Below are positions 46,604 to 56,808 of a stretch of DNA of 64,000 nucleotides, piece by piece (the first letter of the stretch is position 1; every line of letters starts with the position of its first letter). Below the pieces are notes generated by a model. That model was not told the DNA's origin, searched no databases, and was given only the letters and a program-made list of their open reading frames with translations. The stretch covers positions 4,898,001 to 4,962,000 of the forward strand of contig OY725489.1 in NCBI GenBank assembly GCA_963281255.1, given 5' to 3'. The position numbers and the translations under genes were made by a program. The stretch is from Aphrocallistes beatrix (taxonomy: Eukaryota; Porifera; Hexactinellida; Sceptrulophora; Aphrocallistidae).

Positions 46604-46971
46604 AATGTCGACTCATCATGGAATTATGGCGTCATTATCACATTTTTTAAAGTTTAGCAATACAGTTATTCGAGGATAACTCAGCCATTATAGGAGATAG
46701 AAAACTGAGATTTCAATAGAATCTGTATACTAATATACCTCACATAAGATGCGACTATCATTAAAAAAAGATGACTCATCACTTTGTTATGACGTCATCA
46801 TTACTCACCAAAATTTTAAAAATTGATAATTTTGGTGATTTTTCGTGCGATATCGATAATAACAGTAGGGCAGAAGTATTTAGAGATGCTATCTCCCATA
46901 TAATTAAACAATGATGATCACAGGTGCCTCTGGCGGACACAAAGTGTCCGCCAGCCGCGCGGCGCAAATGT
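46604..46971 (-). repeat. Repeat family B, part 2 (interrupted copy)
   Basis: Continues from 43627: TCGACTCATCATGGAATTAT, TGACTCA at 46772-46778, TGACGTCA at 46790-46797, then the terminal module GCGGACACAAAGTGTCCGC truncated at GCGCAAATG. It abuts a family A 3' part. Confidence 0.9.
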
Positions 46972-47045
46972 AGTCATTTATTTTGTATAGAAAAGGTGTG
47001 AAATGTTGTTTCCATTTTTTTTGCTAAGTTATATAATTTCGCTTA

Positions 47046-47793
47046 CAGTCTGTTACATAATTATTTGGAATTTAGCTTGTAATTGATTTAACCATATTAG
47101 GAAATTTTGATCTCTTACTCCAACATATTTTTGCTGATGAGATGTCGGTAGAACTCTGAGTAGGGATCAAATTAAAATATGGACAAAATCAGTTTGAGAA
47201 AGATGAGGCCCCACGACTAAACATACGCCAAAGATTAACGTATAGGCGGCATTCTCTTCATCGGAGACTTCCCCCTTTGTACTTTCAATCAAAATATGGA
47301 TAGTACCTTATTTATAGACATCCGTCAAGGTCATCTACTTGCCCAGCCTTACGTTTTCCTTGAAAAATACTGGCAACTCGTAAAGGATAACGATCCAAAA
47401 ATACCGCTATAAAGGTCAAGCATTGGCTGAGCTCAAAAGTGCCCAGAGTAGTTCCGTGGCCTTCAAAAACCGTGATCTCAATCCTATTGTGAACCCTTTT
47501 GGTTGGCTAAAGCAGGAATTGCTTTAGCCAACCAAAAAAGTTAAAAGGTTCACAATTCCAGAGCTAAAGAACATGTTGGAGGCCGCCTGGAGCAGGCTAG
47601 ATTCTAATTTTCTTAAGCCATACTGGTCATCAATGGCGCGCATATGTCAAATGGTTAAAAACTCAAATGCATTTTCTATATAATATTGAATTTTAGCAAT
47701 GTAGATAAAATCTCTTAACTTAGAATGTTGACCATGAATAATCTTGTAAGAAAATTTTGTCAAATTAATTCCAAATAATTATGTAACATACTG
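47046..47793 (+). mobile_element. Tc1-type element, decayed, 748 bp
   Basis: Ends CAGTCTGTTACATAATTATT and complement of CAGTATGTTACATAATTATT with TA on both sides. From 47446 it reads VPWPSKNRDLNPIVNPFGW (Tc1 motif SPDLNPIENLWG, Asp and final Glu positions decayed), then LKQELL, a TAG, FTIPELKNMLEAAWSRLDS and FLKPYWSSMARICQMVKNSN. The N-terminal half cannot be read. It sits inside a family A repeat. Confidence 0.8.
47497..47537. repeat. 17-bp perfect inverted repeat inside Tc1 coding sequence
   Basis: TTTTGGTTGGCTAAAGC, 7-base loop, GCTTTAGCCAACCAAAA. It covers the codons for FGWLKQELL and the following stop. Confidence 0.85.
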
Positions 47794-47905
47794 TAGATCT
47801 TAGAACTTAATCGTAGTCATATCATTTGACACCTACTTGCCAATTTTCAATTCAGACAAACAAAAAAACAAACAAAAATCCTAGCGTTTTAATATATCTT
47901 ATGTA

Positions 47906-48655
47906 TTAAAATGCTAGAATTTTTTTGTCATTTATTTTTTGTGTTTGTCCGAATTGATTGAAGAATTGGGAAGTCATAGAGATGTGAAAATTGGCATGTT
48001 GTGTCAAATGATATGGCTACGATTAAGTTCTAAGATCTAAGCAAAATTTTCACATCTCTGAAACAAAATGGAAAACAAATTTTCACACCTTTATATACAT
48101 ATTCTCACACCATTTGACAAATTTTGAAAAAAATGCTAGAGACTAGCTTCCAACGGGTGATATGTTGTTTTTAGGGGTGTAGATTTTGAATATCATATTT
48201 TCAGATCTATATGATAAATTTTTGTTTACTTTTGTCTACATTAGGTACATAAGGTAAACAAATCTCAAAAATATGCTAGAAACTTGCTTTCAACGGTTGA
48301 CATGGATGGGGTTTTCAGGGGTGTAGATTTCGAATATCATATTTTCGAGTAAATTTATAATTAATGTGTTTACCTTTGTTTGCAATAGATACATGAAGTA
48401 AACAAATTACAAAAATAGGGTAGAGACTAGCTTCCAACGGTTGACATGAGGTTTCTAGTGCTGTAGATTTCGAAAATGATATTTTCGGATCTATATGAGA
48501 AATTATTCGTTAACCTTCGTTTACAATATTTATCTAAAGGAAACAAATTTCCAAAATAGGTTAGATTGAGTAACTTCAGGCGCCAGCAGGGCGACTCTGT
48601 GGACACAGAGTGTCCTAAGCCGCGCAGCGCAAGCAAGCGAAGCGCGCTTGTAAGA
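47906..48655 (-). repeat. Repeat family A copy, minus strand
   Basis: Reverse copy: 3' end at 47906 (TTATGTATTAAAATGCTAGA), CCGAATTGATTGAAGAATTG, the tandem AGTAAACAAA units at 48110-48560 and the GC module at 48580-48652 (CGCGCAGCGCAAGCAAGC). It lies tail to tail with the plus-strand 3' part that ends at 47905. Confidence 0.85.
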
Positions 48656-49308
48656 TATATATTGAAAGAAACTAATATTAACTGGCAGCCAAATTGGACA
48701 AAACTTATCTAGCAAAATTATTGGAAGATTCCTCTTAGTATGAAGTAACTCAAGTTGATCTGTTAATGATGATCAATTCGTGGTTAATTCATTTAAGAAA
48801 TTTAGATGCTTCTAACCTCAAGAATTTATCTAGTACATATTTCACACGATTTGTGTTCGATACGAATAGAAACTAAAATATGTTAGTGGCTATCATGTGC
48901 TAGGAGCTAAATTATATATATACGCATGGTTTGTGTGTGATTAGCATAACACCAAATTTTTCATTTCTTTTCTCTTTTATTCTACATTTCTTTTGGAATA
49001 TAAGTGAGTTGATATATATTTAGTATTTTTTAATATATATGCTATGTAAAATAAATTATTTATTAATGTTTATCACCGCCGTCCGGAAATTTTATTGTTT
49101 ATGGTAAATTCAATTTTGCTTATGAGCCTGTCCGAAATTAGCTAATTAATAACTGCCTGATGTATTTTAATATTTTGGAGTATGAATCTCTCTATTTTGA
49201 CAAATTATTGCCTCATTCAGTATGATGTGACTCGTTAATGTCAAATAGAGATGTCTGTTTCAAGTAATCCATTTTGAATAATTAATTGCATTCTTTGACT
49301 TGGCTTTT

Positions 49309-50493
49309 ATGGCATTTCGCAAGTCTCCATCATCCATCGGTATGTAGTATTCTGCATCTGCTTTTGGAGGGTTGGCTGAAACTCGCATGGTATGTCACAC
49401 TGCCTTTCTCCAACGATGATCACCTCAGATAAATTAATTCTGGAATTCGCAATACTATCTCTCCTTGATTATCTACAATTGATTCAATATGATATTTTGG
49501 TGCCAATTGATCGATTCCATTGAATAATCATAATTGATGATGACTGTCAGGTAAGGCTAGCCCACTCAGGTAGATGTAATGATTTTTTCGTAAGTTCATT
49601 GCGAAACAAAGGAATAATTGTTGGTGTCAGGTACGTCATATGAATTCCAAGCATGTCGATATGTAGCCATAGAGTTAATGAATGTTGTGTAAAACCTGAA
49701 ATTCGCATTTTGATTTGGATTAGCCCACCCAGATAGATGTAATGAATTTTTCGTAAGTTTATTGCGAAACAAAGTAATAATTGTTGGTATCAGGTACGTA
49801 ATATTGAATTCCTAGCATGTCGATATCTGCCATGGAGCATCGCAGAATTGAATGAATTGATCAAATTATTTAAACGTCGACTGTAGGTTATTTTATTTTT
49901 CTCTGTAGTGTCTCAACGTTTTCTGGCTGCTCTAAACAAATTCCCGTGTGCTCGGAGGCAAAGACGCATAATCATGCGCCTAGAAAGGAACGTGGAGGAC
50001 CTCACGACAATGGTCCTAGAAATTAGAGATCATTTGAGGGTGAGTCTCTTAATCTTAATGCGTTTAGTGTATCTAATTACTATATTCGTAGCTACTTCTT
50101 AATCAAATAAGCGGCTATTATTCTGCCTTTTTGCAGCCCAGAGAAAACCATTGCCATAATTAAATATCATGTCAGATAATGCCTGAATAATCGTCGGATT
50201 TGCACTTCTAAGTCTTCAAACTGACACACATCAATAGCTCCAATTGTTGCATCTTGCAACAGAGCTCATTGTTTCAGAACTTATTATAGATTATATTTAT
50301 ATCACAGATTTCCTCCACAATCCCACCAACTCGAGAAGGAGGCGAATACCACATTCCGGTTAGTTTACTCCTCAATTATCATAGTACACCCAAATCTTGG
50401 CCAATTAAACCCCCAAAAAAGGAACATTTGTACGATGGTACATTTTCAATCTGCCAATTTTAGTCTCAACTGCACCTCTTCACGCTTACTTAA
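49309..50493 (+). CDS. Small spliced gene, four exons, 80-residue protein
   Basis: Exon 1 ATG at 49309 to 49339, donor GTATGT, ends in phase 1. Exon 2 49909-50039, acceptor TTTTTCTCTGTAG, donor GTGAGT. Exon 3 50308-50358 (51 nt), acceptor ATATCACAG, donor GTTAGT. Exon 4 from 50464, acceptor CTGCCAATTTTAG, stop TAA 50491-50493. AATAAA at 50517. Joined: MAFRKSPSSI, V, SQRFLAALNKFPCARRQRRI, IMRLERNVEDLTTMVLEIRD, HLR, ISSTIPPTREGGEYHIP, SQLHLFTLT. All phases agree. Residues 30-54 (MRLERNVEDLTTMVLEIRDHL) look like a short coiled coil after a basic patch. The 569-base first intron contains a duplicated segment (49561-49680 and 49730-49835) with GTAAGT and GTACGT sites, so additional micro-exons are possible. 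Family not recognised. Confidence 0.6.
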
Positions 50494-50954
50494 TTAATAT
50501 TATAACTTTTGAATTTAATAAAACGTGTTCATATCATCATCAAACTGCACTTTTAGACCAAATTGCAGCAAATCTTGACCATATATTCTTTATAATGGTG
50601 GAGATTTGAACGTAGGATCAAATTATGAAATAATTTAACACCTTTCCGACTCTCAAGTTTCGATAATTTGATTGTTAAAAGTTTATTAATATCGAATTGA
50701 TTGATCATAGTATATAACACGCTTTAATTGTTGACGACAGGGACTGAAATTGGCTGATTATTTAAGTATAATAATCTTTAGTAATGTGAACTTTTGTGTA
50801 TGCAAATTGACCTTACATTCGGGATTCGTTGACTTAATACAAAGTAAATTCTATTTATCACGAACCAAATTTTCTGCTATAGTTCTGATTTCATTAATGC
50901 ATCCGTAGACATAGCAATTAGCATACTTTGTAGAAAAAACAGCGACGTATTGTT

Positions 50955-51046
50955 TTTTTAATATCCCCAAGCACCCACTGGGCAATCTGCGGACACTCAA
51001 TGTCGCAAGCCGCTCAGCGAAAACAAGCGAAGCACGTTTGTATGCA
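50955..51046 (-). repeat. Diverged GC-rich terminal module
   Basis: CAATCTGCGGACACTCAATG, CCGCTCAGCG and AAACAAGCGAAGCACGTTTG match the family A/B module with substitutions. No body is attached. Confidence 0.65.
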
Positions 51047-51599
51047 ATAATCTCAAAGTTGTATGTATATAATGACAAAGTACGCTACGCTGTACGCTTT
51101 GCGGCAAGAAGTAGAAGTTTGGCTTGACTTGCTCCATTCAAAAATAATTCAATAATCGCCGAACGTTTCTGTCTAAGGTTCATAACTGAAATACAAAACT
51201 TTTTAGGATATCAAATACAGTATACTTGCGTAAGAATACATTCATCTAACGGAAATACTGTACTATATAAAGCATATATTGTGGTTATATACAAATTACG
51301 TCATTTGAAAATTGTTGCAGAACTTTTGGGACACCCTGTATATGAACTGGTTCATAGAACAAAATACTTGTACAAGTAGTTTGCTCATACAAGTTCATAA
51401 AAAAATATGCTCATGATAACCAAACTAATATCGCTCACAATTTGCGAACCTGATGGTATATATGTTATCTTAATTGCATTTCATGCGGCATGCTACATAA
51501 TGTGTTAAGAATTAGAACCCCATACAGTTTGTTACATGATCTTGAGCCCCCCCAATTTTTTCACCTGACCACGCCACTGGCTACGCAGTTAGAAGATCA

Positions 51600-52032
51600 C
51601 CTAATTACTGGGTTACCATGGGAAAGGGAATCTGTGAGTATTCCCATATGGAATGGGAATGGGAATGACTTTAAGCCTATGGGTATTCCCACATGTGGGT
51701 TCTGTGGGTTTCTGTGGGTTTTTTTGGTTTTCCTGTGGGTTTCTGTGGGTTTACTTTTGGTATCTGCAGGCATCTGTCGGGATTCTGTGTGAAATCCTAC
51801 TTAGGCCTAAATAATATCATTGTAAACATAATCTTGTAGTCTATTATTATATCAGTTAGGATCAGCAAATTCAATTGGTTTTTGTGAGTTTTTCTGTGGG
51901 TTTTTCTGTAGTATTCTGTGGGTTTTTATATGGGATTCTGTGGGTTTTTGTTGGTATTCCCACAGAAATCCTGTGGGAATGGGATGGGGATGGGTATTGA
52001 AATTCCATTCCCACGGCAACCCTGCCTAAATT
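51600..52032. mobile_element. G/T-rich hAT-like MITE
   Basis: Element 51608-52024: left end CTGGGTTACCATGGGAA, right end complement of CAGGGTTGCCGTGGGAA. Flanks CCTAATTA and CCTAAATT (6 of 8). The inside is degenerate TTCTGTGGGTTT repeats with TATTCCCA/TGGGAATA near both ends. The 100-codon frame at 51490-51792 is a by-product of these repeats. Confidence 0.65.
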
Positions 52033-52107
52033 GCAATAACCTTGTCCATTAATTTAATCAGGGTTTCAGAAACGCATTATATATATTTAATATATAACTA
52101 GTCCACT

Positions 52108-52150
52108 TCGCTGCGAGGCTTGAGGATACTTTGTGTTCGCAGAACTTTCC
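52108..52150 (+). repeat. Diverged module fragment
   Basis: TCGCTGCGAGGCTTGAGGAT and ACTTTGTGTTCGCAGA resemble the family A module. Too short for certainty. Confidence 0.5.
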
Positions 52151-52484
52151 AGAATTGGCATGGTAGAATTTGTTGAATAGTTTAAAAGCATGATTATATT
52201 TGAATTAATGAAATATTAAGGTACATAGACCGTTTTTCTTGGATTGATCTTAAATAAATGTGTAATCCTTTGATAGATCCACCTTCGCACTTATGCACTT
52301 TTCAGGAATAACATTAATTAATTTTCCACATAGGGAATGCTTAATTGATTTCCAAATTGCTGCACCTTCGAAACTTATTTCTCCCCATCATATAAATATT
52401 TGTAAATTCGATATTTAAGTCATACAAATCACTAATAATTTTTAGAAATGTAATTTCAATTCGAGCATATTATTTATTCTGTAC

Positions 52485-53200
52485 AAGCACGCTTCGCTTG
52501 CTTGCGCTGCGCGGCTTGCGTACACTGCGTGTCCGCAGAGTCGCCTTGTGGGCGCCTGGAGTTACTCAATCTGACATATTTTGGGAATTTTTCCTTTATA
52601 TAAATATCATAAACAAAGGTCAACGAATCGTTGGAAGCTAGTCTCTAGCCTATTTTTGTAATTTGTTTAATTTATGTATCTATTGCAAACAAAAGTAAAC
52701 AAATAATTTATCATATAGATCTGAAAATATGATATTCGAAATCTACACCCCTGAAAACCCCATGTCACCCGTTAGAAGCTAGTCTCTAGCATTATTTTCA
52801 AAATTCATCAAATGGTGTGAAAATATGTATATAAAGGTGTGAAAATATGCACATAATCTTTTTTATTGCCATACACTATAATACATTTAAGATATCAAAC
52901 ATAAGTTACTTTGAAGTATTAATAACAATGACGATCTATTTATTGTAGTGTCGTACTTGTACAATGATTTCTATTGAGATAGTGTAGTCATATATTTTGT
53001 ATAGAAAAGGTGTGAAAAATTGTTTTCCATTTTTTTGGCAGAGGTGTGGAAATTTCGCTTAGATCTTAGAACTTAATCCTAGATTCATCATTTGACACCT
53101 ACATGCCAATTTTCGTATTTCTACGACCTGTCAATTCTTCAATCAATTCGGACAAACAAACAAACAAAAAAAATCATTTTAATATATAAGATATTGAAAT
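52485..53200 (+). repeat. Repeat family A copy
   Basis: TACAAGCACGCTTCGCTTGC, GCGTACACTGCGTGTCCGC, GAGTCGCCTTGTGGGCGCC, tandem units, AAATGGTGTGAAAATATG, GGTGTGAAAAATTG, TTTCGCTTAGATCTTAGAAC, CTACATGCCAATTTTCG, CTTCAATCAATTCGGACAAA and the end TTTTAATATATAAGAT. It serves as the uninterrupted reference for the split copy at 46972-47905. Confidence 0.85.
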
Positions 53201-53284
53201 AGTATTTCATCCAATAATGGGAAAACCTGTAGTCTGTAGATAATAGTACAAATCAATAGACACTATAACAAAGGTCTCTACATA

Positions 53285-53400
53285 TGTGCAGGATTAAACA
53301 TAATCGGGATCCCGGGATTGAGAAAACTAATCTCGGGATAAAACACACCGGGATCCCGGGATTAAAAAAACAAATCCAGCCCTGCATAGTCATCCCCCCA
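53285..53400. repeat. CGGGATCCCGGGATT repeat, hAT-like terminal motif
   Basis: CGGGATCCCGGGATT occurs at 53309 and 53350, with ATCTCGGGATAAAAC between. It begins near TGCAGGATTAAAC and ends near CCAGCCCTGCATAG. It resembles a short hAT-type MITE, but the ends are not well matched. Confidence 0.4.
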
Positions 53401-53934
53401 AGGGGGGTTAGCACCCCCTGAAAATATTTGATAGCATCTTGCTCCTCCTGTGATATTCAGGGCTGAATCCAACCCTGCTTGATAGATATTTTCCTCGCCT
53501 CGGCCAGATGTCATATCCCCTGGAATTTAGAGGGAACACTGACGGTAATACTTCATACCTATTACATTTTCTTTCAGGACCAAATTTTAAACAAAAAAAT
53601 CAAATTCAGAAAACCGATATACTACATTAGTGGTTCTCTGTACTGACTGAAATTCGTGCTAATGAGCTCAGAAATAAGAATGTCGATAAACCAATCCTGT
53701 TGTGACGTTATAATATCATATTTCACTTCAAAAAAACAATAGATCGTGCCAGCGTGTAATATTACCCCTTTATACAATTCTTCAACTTTCTATAATATGA
53801 TGTTTTTCTATTAATAATGAACGAGCAAACAAACATACAACAAATATACTATTTCTGATAGTAAAGTTTTTTACTTTATACTGACAATTGGTCTTATTTA
53901 CATGGCGATTCGAACAAATGTAATGAATTGATTG

Positions 53935-54412
53935 AAGAAACTGCCGGGTACAGAAAGCTGATTTTTGACATGTGGGGGTATTTTGGCTATGGCTCCAGTA
54001 AGTTCTGAGTTCAAACTAAAATGTCGACTCATCATAGAATTATGACGTCATTGTCACCTTTTTTATAATTAGAAATTTCAGTTTTTCGACTATAACTCAA
54101 CCATTTTAGGTGCTAGAAGGCTGAAATTTTTATAGAGTATGTATATTAATATACCTCACATATGATAGAAACTATTATCAAAAAATGATGACTCATCACT
54201 CTGTTATGACGTCATCATTACGCATCAAAATTTTAAAAATTGACAAATTTAGTAACTTTTCGTGCGATATCGATTATAGCAGGACTGAGGTATTTAGGGA
54301 TGATATTTCCGTTATAATTAATCAATGTGAACCTAGGCGACCAAAGGGAGCCGCCAGCGGACACAAAGTGTCCGCCAGCCGCGCAGCGCAAGCAAATGAA
54401 GCGCGCTTGTAT
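53935..54412 (-). repeat. Repeat family B copy, uninterrupted
   Basis: TTGATTGAAGAAACTGCCGG, GTTCTGAGTTCAAACTAAAA, TGACGTCA 54043-54050, TGACTCA 54190-54196, TGACGTCA 54208-54215 and the terminal module with GCGGACACAAAGTGTCCGC and GAAGCGCGCTTG. It preserves the empty site for the RAG1-like insertion. Confidence 0.88.
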
Positions 54413-54544
54413 AAAATAAATAACTAGTCAGCTTATCACATAGAATAGAATGCATTAATTATGAATAGTAGTAGTTTTGGTGCTAGAATACCCATATACT
54501 CTTTGTACTTGTGAACACACTGTTTTAGGGGTCGCTTAACATTA

Positions 54545-55329
54545 CGCAAGCAACATAAAACTTAAGGAAATTACATCACACCAGCACATGAAAAGGCGAG
54601 AGTTGCATGGGTAAGAAAACATCGTAACATACATTGGCATAAAGTTACCTTCACTGATGAGGCTCGATCTGGTTCCTAGGAGGGAGATTATACCTCTGGA
54701 CCAAAGGTTCACAAAAACCAATCTTAAACGTCCCAAAGCATTCCCCTAAACTGCACATCTGGGGGGAATCTCTGCACGTGGAGCCACACCAGTCCATATC
54801 TTAAAGGAAAATTTTAATTCCAAGGTATATTGCGATGTTCTGAACGAAGTTCTTATCGAAAACGCCGATACCTTATATCCAGATCGGTGGAAACTTCAGG
54901 AGGACAACTCCAGTGTCCACAGATCCAAATTCTCAATTGCATATAAGGACTTTCGCCAGATACGCAGCATCGACTGGCCTTCAAATAGCCCAGACTTGAA
55001 CCCAATTGAGAATTTATGGGGCATCCTCAAACACCGAATCCAAATCAGGGCTCCAAATCAAGACAATTAGAGATGTGGAGAACTTTATCAAAATTGAGTG
55101 GGAAACCTTTGACCCTACTTTTTTGGTCAACTTCACAGGATCGGTGAAGAAGCGATGTGACTTGATCATCGCTTCCGGTGGGAAAAAAGATCAATTATGA
55201 ACTCAAATTGGTTTTTATTATTAGCTTAGACAATGTGTATTAGGACTGAATAGTATCAACCATATCCACTTCTCAAATTACAAGTAATGGTATTCCAATT
55301 GATTATAAATAATTATGTGACAGACTGTA
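54545..55329 (+). pseudogene. Tc1 transposase, 5'-truncated copy
   Basis: Reads ITPAHEKARVAWVRKHRNIH, WHKVTFTDEARSG (first Asp), then after frame changes GGISARGATPVHILKENFNS, LQEDNSSVH (second Asp), IDWPSNSPDLNPIENLWGIL (final Glu, 34 residues from the second Asp, DD34E type) and SVKKRCDLIIASGGKK. The right TIR ends at 55327 (complement of CAGTCTGTCACATAATTATT) with TA after it. The helix-turn-helix part and left TIR are lost. Confidence 0.85.
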
Positions 55330-55680
55330 ACTTGATACCATACTTTTATATTTTTTAATTCTAACTTGATGCCATTGGTATCGCAAGTAACTGAATCTGT
55401 AGTATATTAGTATTTTTAGTTAATTATAATTTTTTTTCATTTCTTTTTTATTATTAAAATACTTGTATAGTATACAGGCAGATCTTGAAATGGATCCTCA
55501 GTACCGTAATAATTTGATTCAATTTATATCGTTTGGAATGTGTAACCAGTCGATATTCAAAATACACCCGAATACAGTCTGTAACGAAATTATTTACAAT
55601 TTTGCTACTTCATATTTTTTGGATATTTGGATATTTTAAAAAGTAAAAGTTATCACTTACGATAATGGTTAACCATATTC

Positions 55681-56660
55681 ATTTTAGTTAGACTAGTAGT
55701 TTATTTTTTCCCATTCAAATCGATCATCATTTTACAGCGTCTCTTCATCGAGTTGATGGTGTTGCCTAAAAATAAAGGATCAAATTGAAGCCACCCCACT
55801 TCGATCATATTTTTTAGTTCAGTTAGTACTTTTGGTGACCTTATTTGTATTATTTGCTTGAGAACTGCCCAAATGTTCTCTATAGGACTTAAATCTGGAC
55901 TGTTTGGTGGCCAATCTATCGTAGGATCTTCTTCGAAGCCTTATAAGCTGTGGATGTCCTCGATTTATGAACACTCGAGTTGTCTTGTATTTTCCAGCCA
56001 TCTGGATGCAACATATTAGCAGGCTCGATTAATTTATCATTTATAACGTCGCAATAATGTATTGAATTGAAATTCTGCCTGAAAATACAAACTGGTGTTG
56101 CGCCGCGAGCGGATATTCCCCCCAGATGTGTAATTTAGGAGTGTGGCGAGGAATATTTAATACTGGTTTCGTACCCTTCGTCCACAGATGAACCTTTGCC
56201 GCTTTGCAGCCAGATTGAGCATTCTTCTGTGATCAATACTTTGTTCCAACGTATGTTCATATGTTGTTTCGCCCAGTTAACTCGTGTCATCTCAATAGCT
56301 GGAGTAATGAATGGTCCTCTAACGGCCGATTTCTTGGAGTAACCTAACTTTTTCGTAGTCCTCCATATGCTAACATGTGACACATCCACCCCCCTTTCAT
56401 GCTTGAATATGCTCTTTAGGGTACGCAATGATATCCTAGGTTGGTTTCGCAATTTAATGCCTAATGAAATACGATCGCTCTCGGTTAATTTCATCGGTCT
56501 TCCAGCTCCCATTTGTGGTCCAACTTCTCACCGCATTGGAGTTTGGCCCGCACATTGTAAACTGATTTCAAAGAAACGCCACATCGTACAGATATCTGTT
56601 TAATTGAATGTTTATTGGCAACAAGATATTCTGATACCTCTTCTCTCTTAATTTGGTGCA
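55681..56660 (-). pseudogene. Tc1 transposase, broken
   Basis: Minus strand: MHQIKREEVSEYLVANKHSI and KQISVRCGVSLKSVYNVRAK (paired helix-turn-helix start), frame change, GAGRPMKLTESDRISLGIKL and RRTTKK-like WRTTKKLGYSKKSAV, WAKQHMNIRWNKVLITEECS (first acidic site, Glu-Glu instead of Asp-Glu), WGGISARGATPVCIFRQ, DGWKIQDNSSVHKS (second Asp), then IDWPPNSPDLSPIENIWAVL (final Glu) and NSMKRRCKMMIDLNGKK. At least three frame changes. Confidence 0.85.
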
Positions 56661-56755
56661 TTTCGGAGGAAAATTCCTTAAATATGATGAAAAATATAGA
56701 ATAATGTCAAAAATAGTTACTAATTCAGCAAAATAAATCATTTTAATATCACAAA

Positions 56756-56808
56756 ATTAGGAATGGAATTAGATTACATACTGATTCGATTTATTTGACA
56801 AATAAGAC
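56756..56808. repeat. 53-bp target-site duplication, left copy
   Basis: ATTAGGAATGGAATTAGATT to AAATAAGAC, repeated at 59322-59374 with one mismatch (T for G). Confidence 0.9.

Larger units (their letters stand above)
46972..47905 (+). repeat. Repeat family A 3' part, split by a Tc1 remnant
   Basis: GTATAGAAAAGGTGTGAAAT to TTTCGCTTA (47045), then after the insertion TAGATCTTAGAACTTAATCG to CGTTTTAATATATC (47905). The uninterrupted form TTTCGCTTAGATCTTAGAAC is present at 53056. Confidence 0.85.

Noticed and set aside
51490..51792. 100-codon frame
   Set aside because: Arises from G/T-rich repeats of a MITE; no coding signature.
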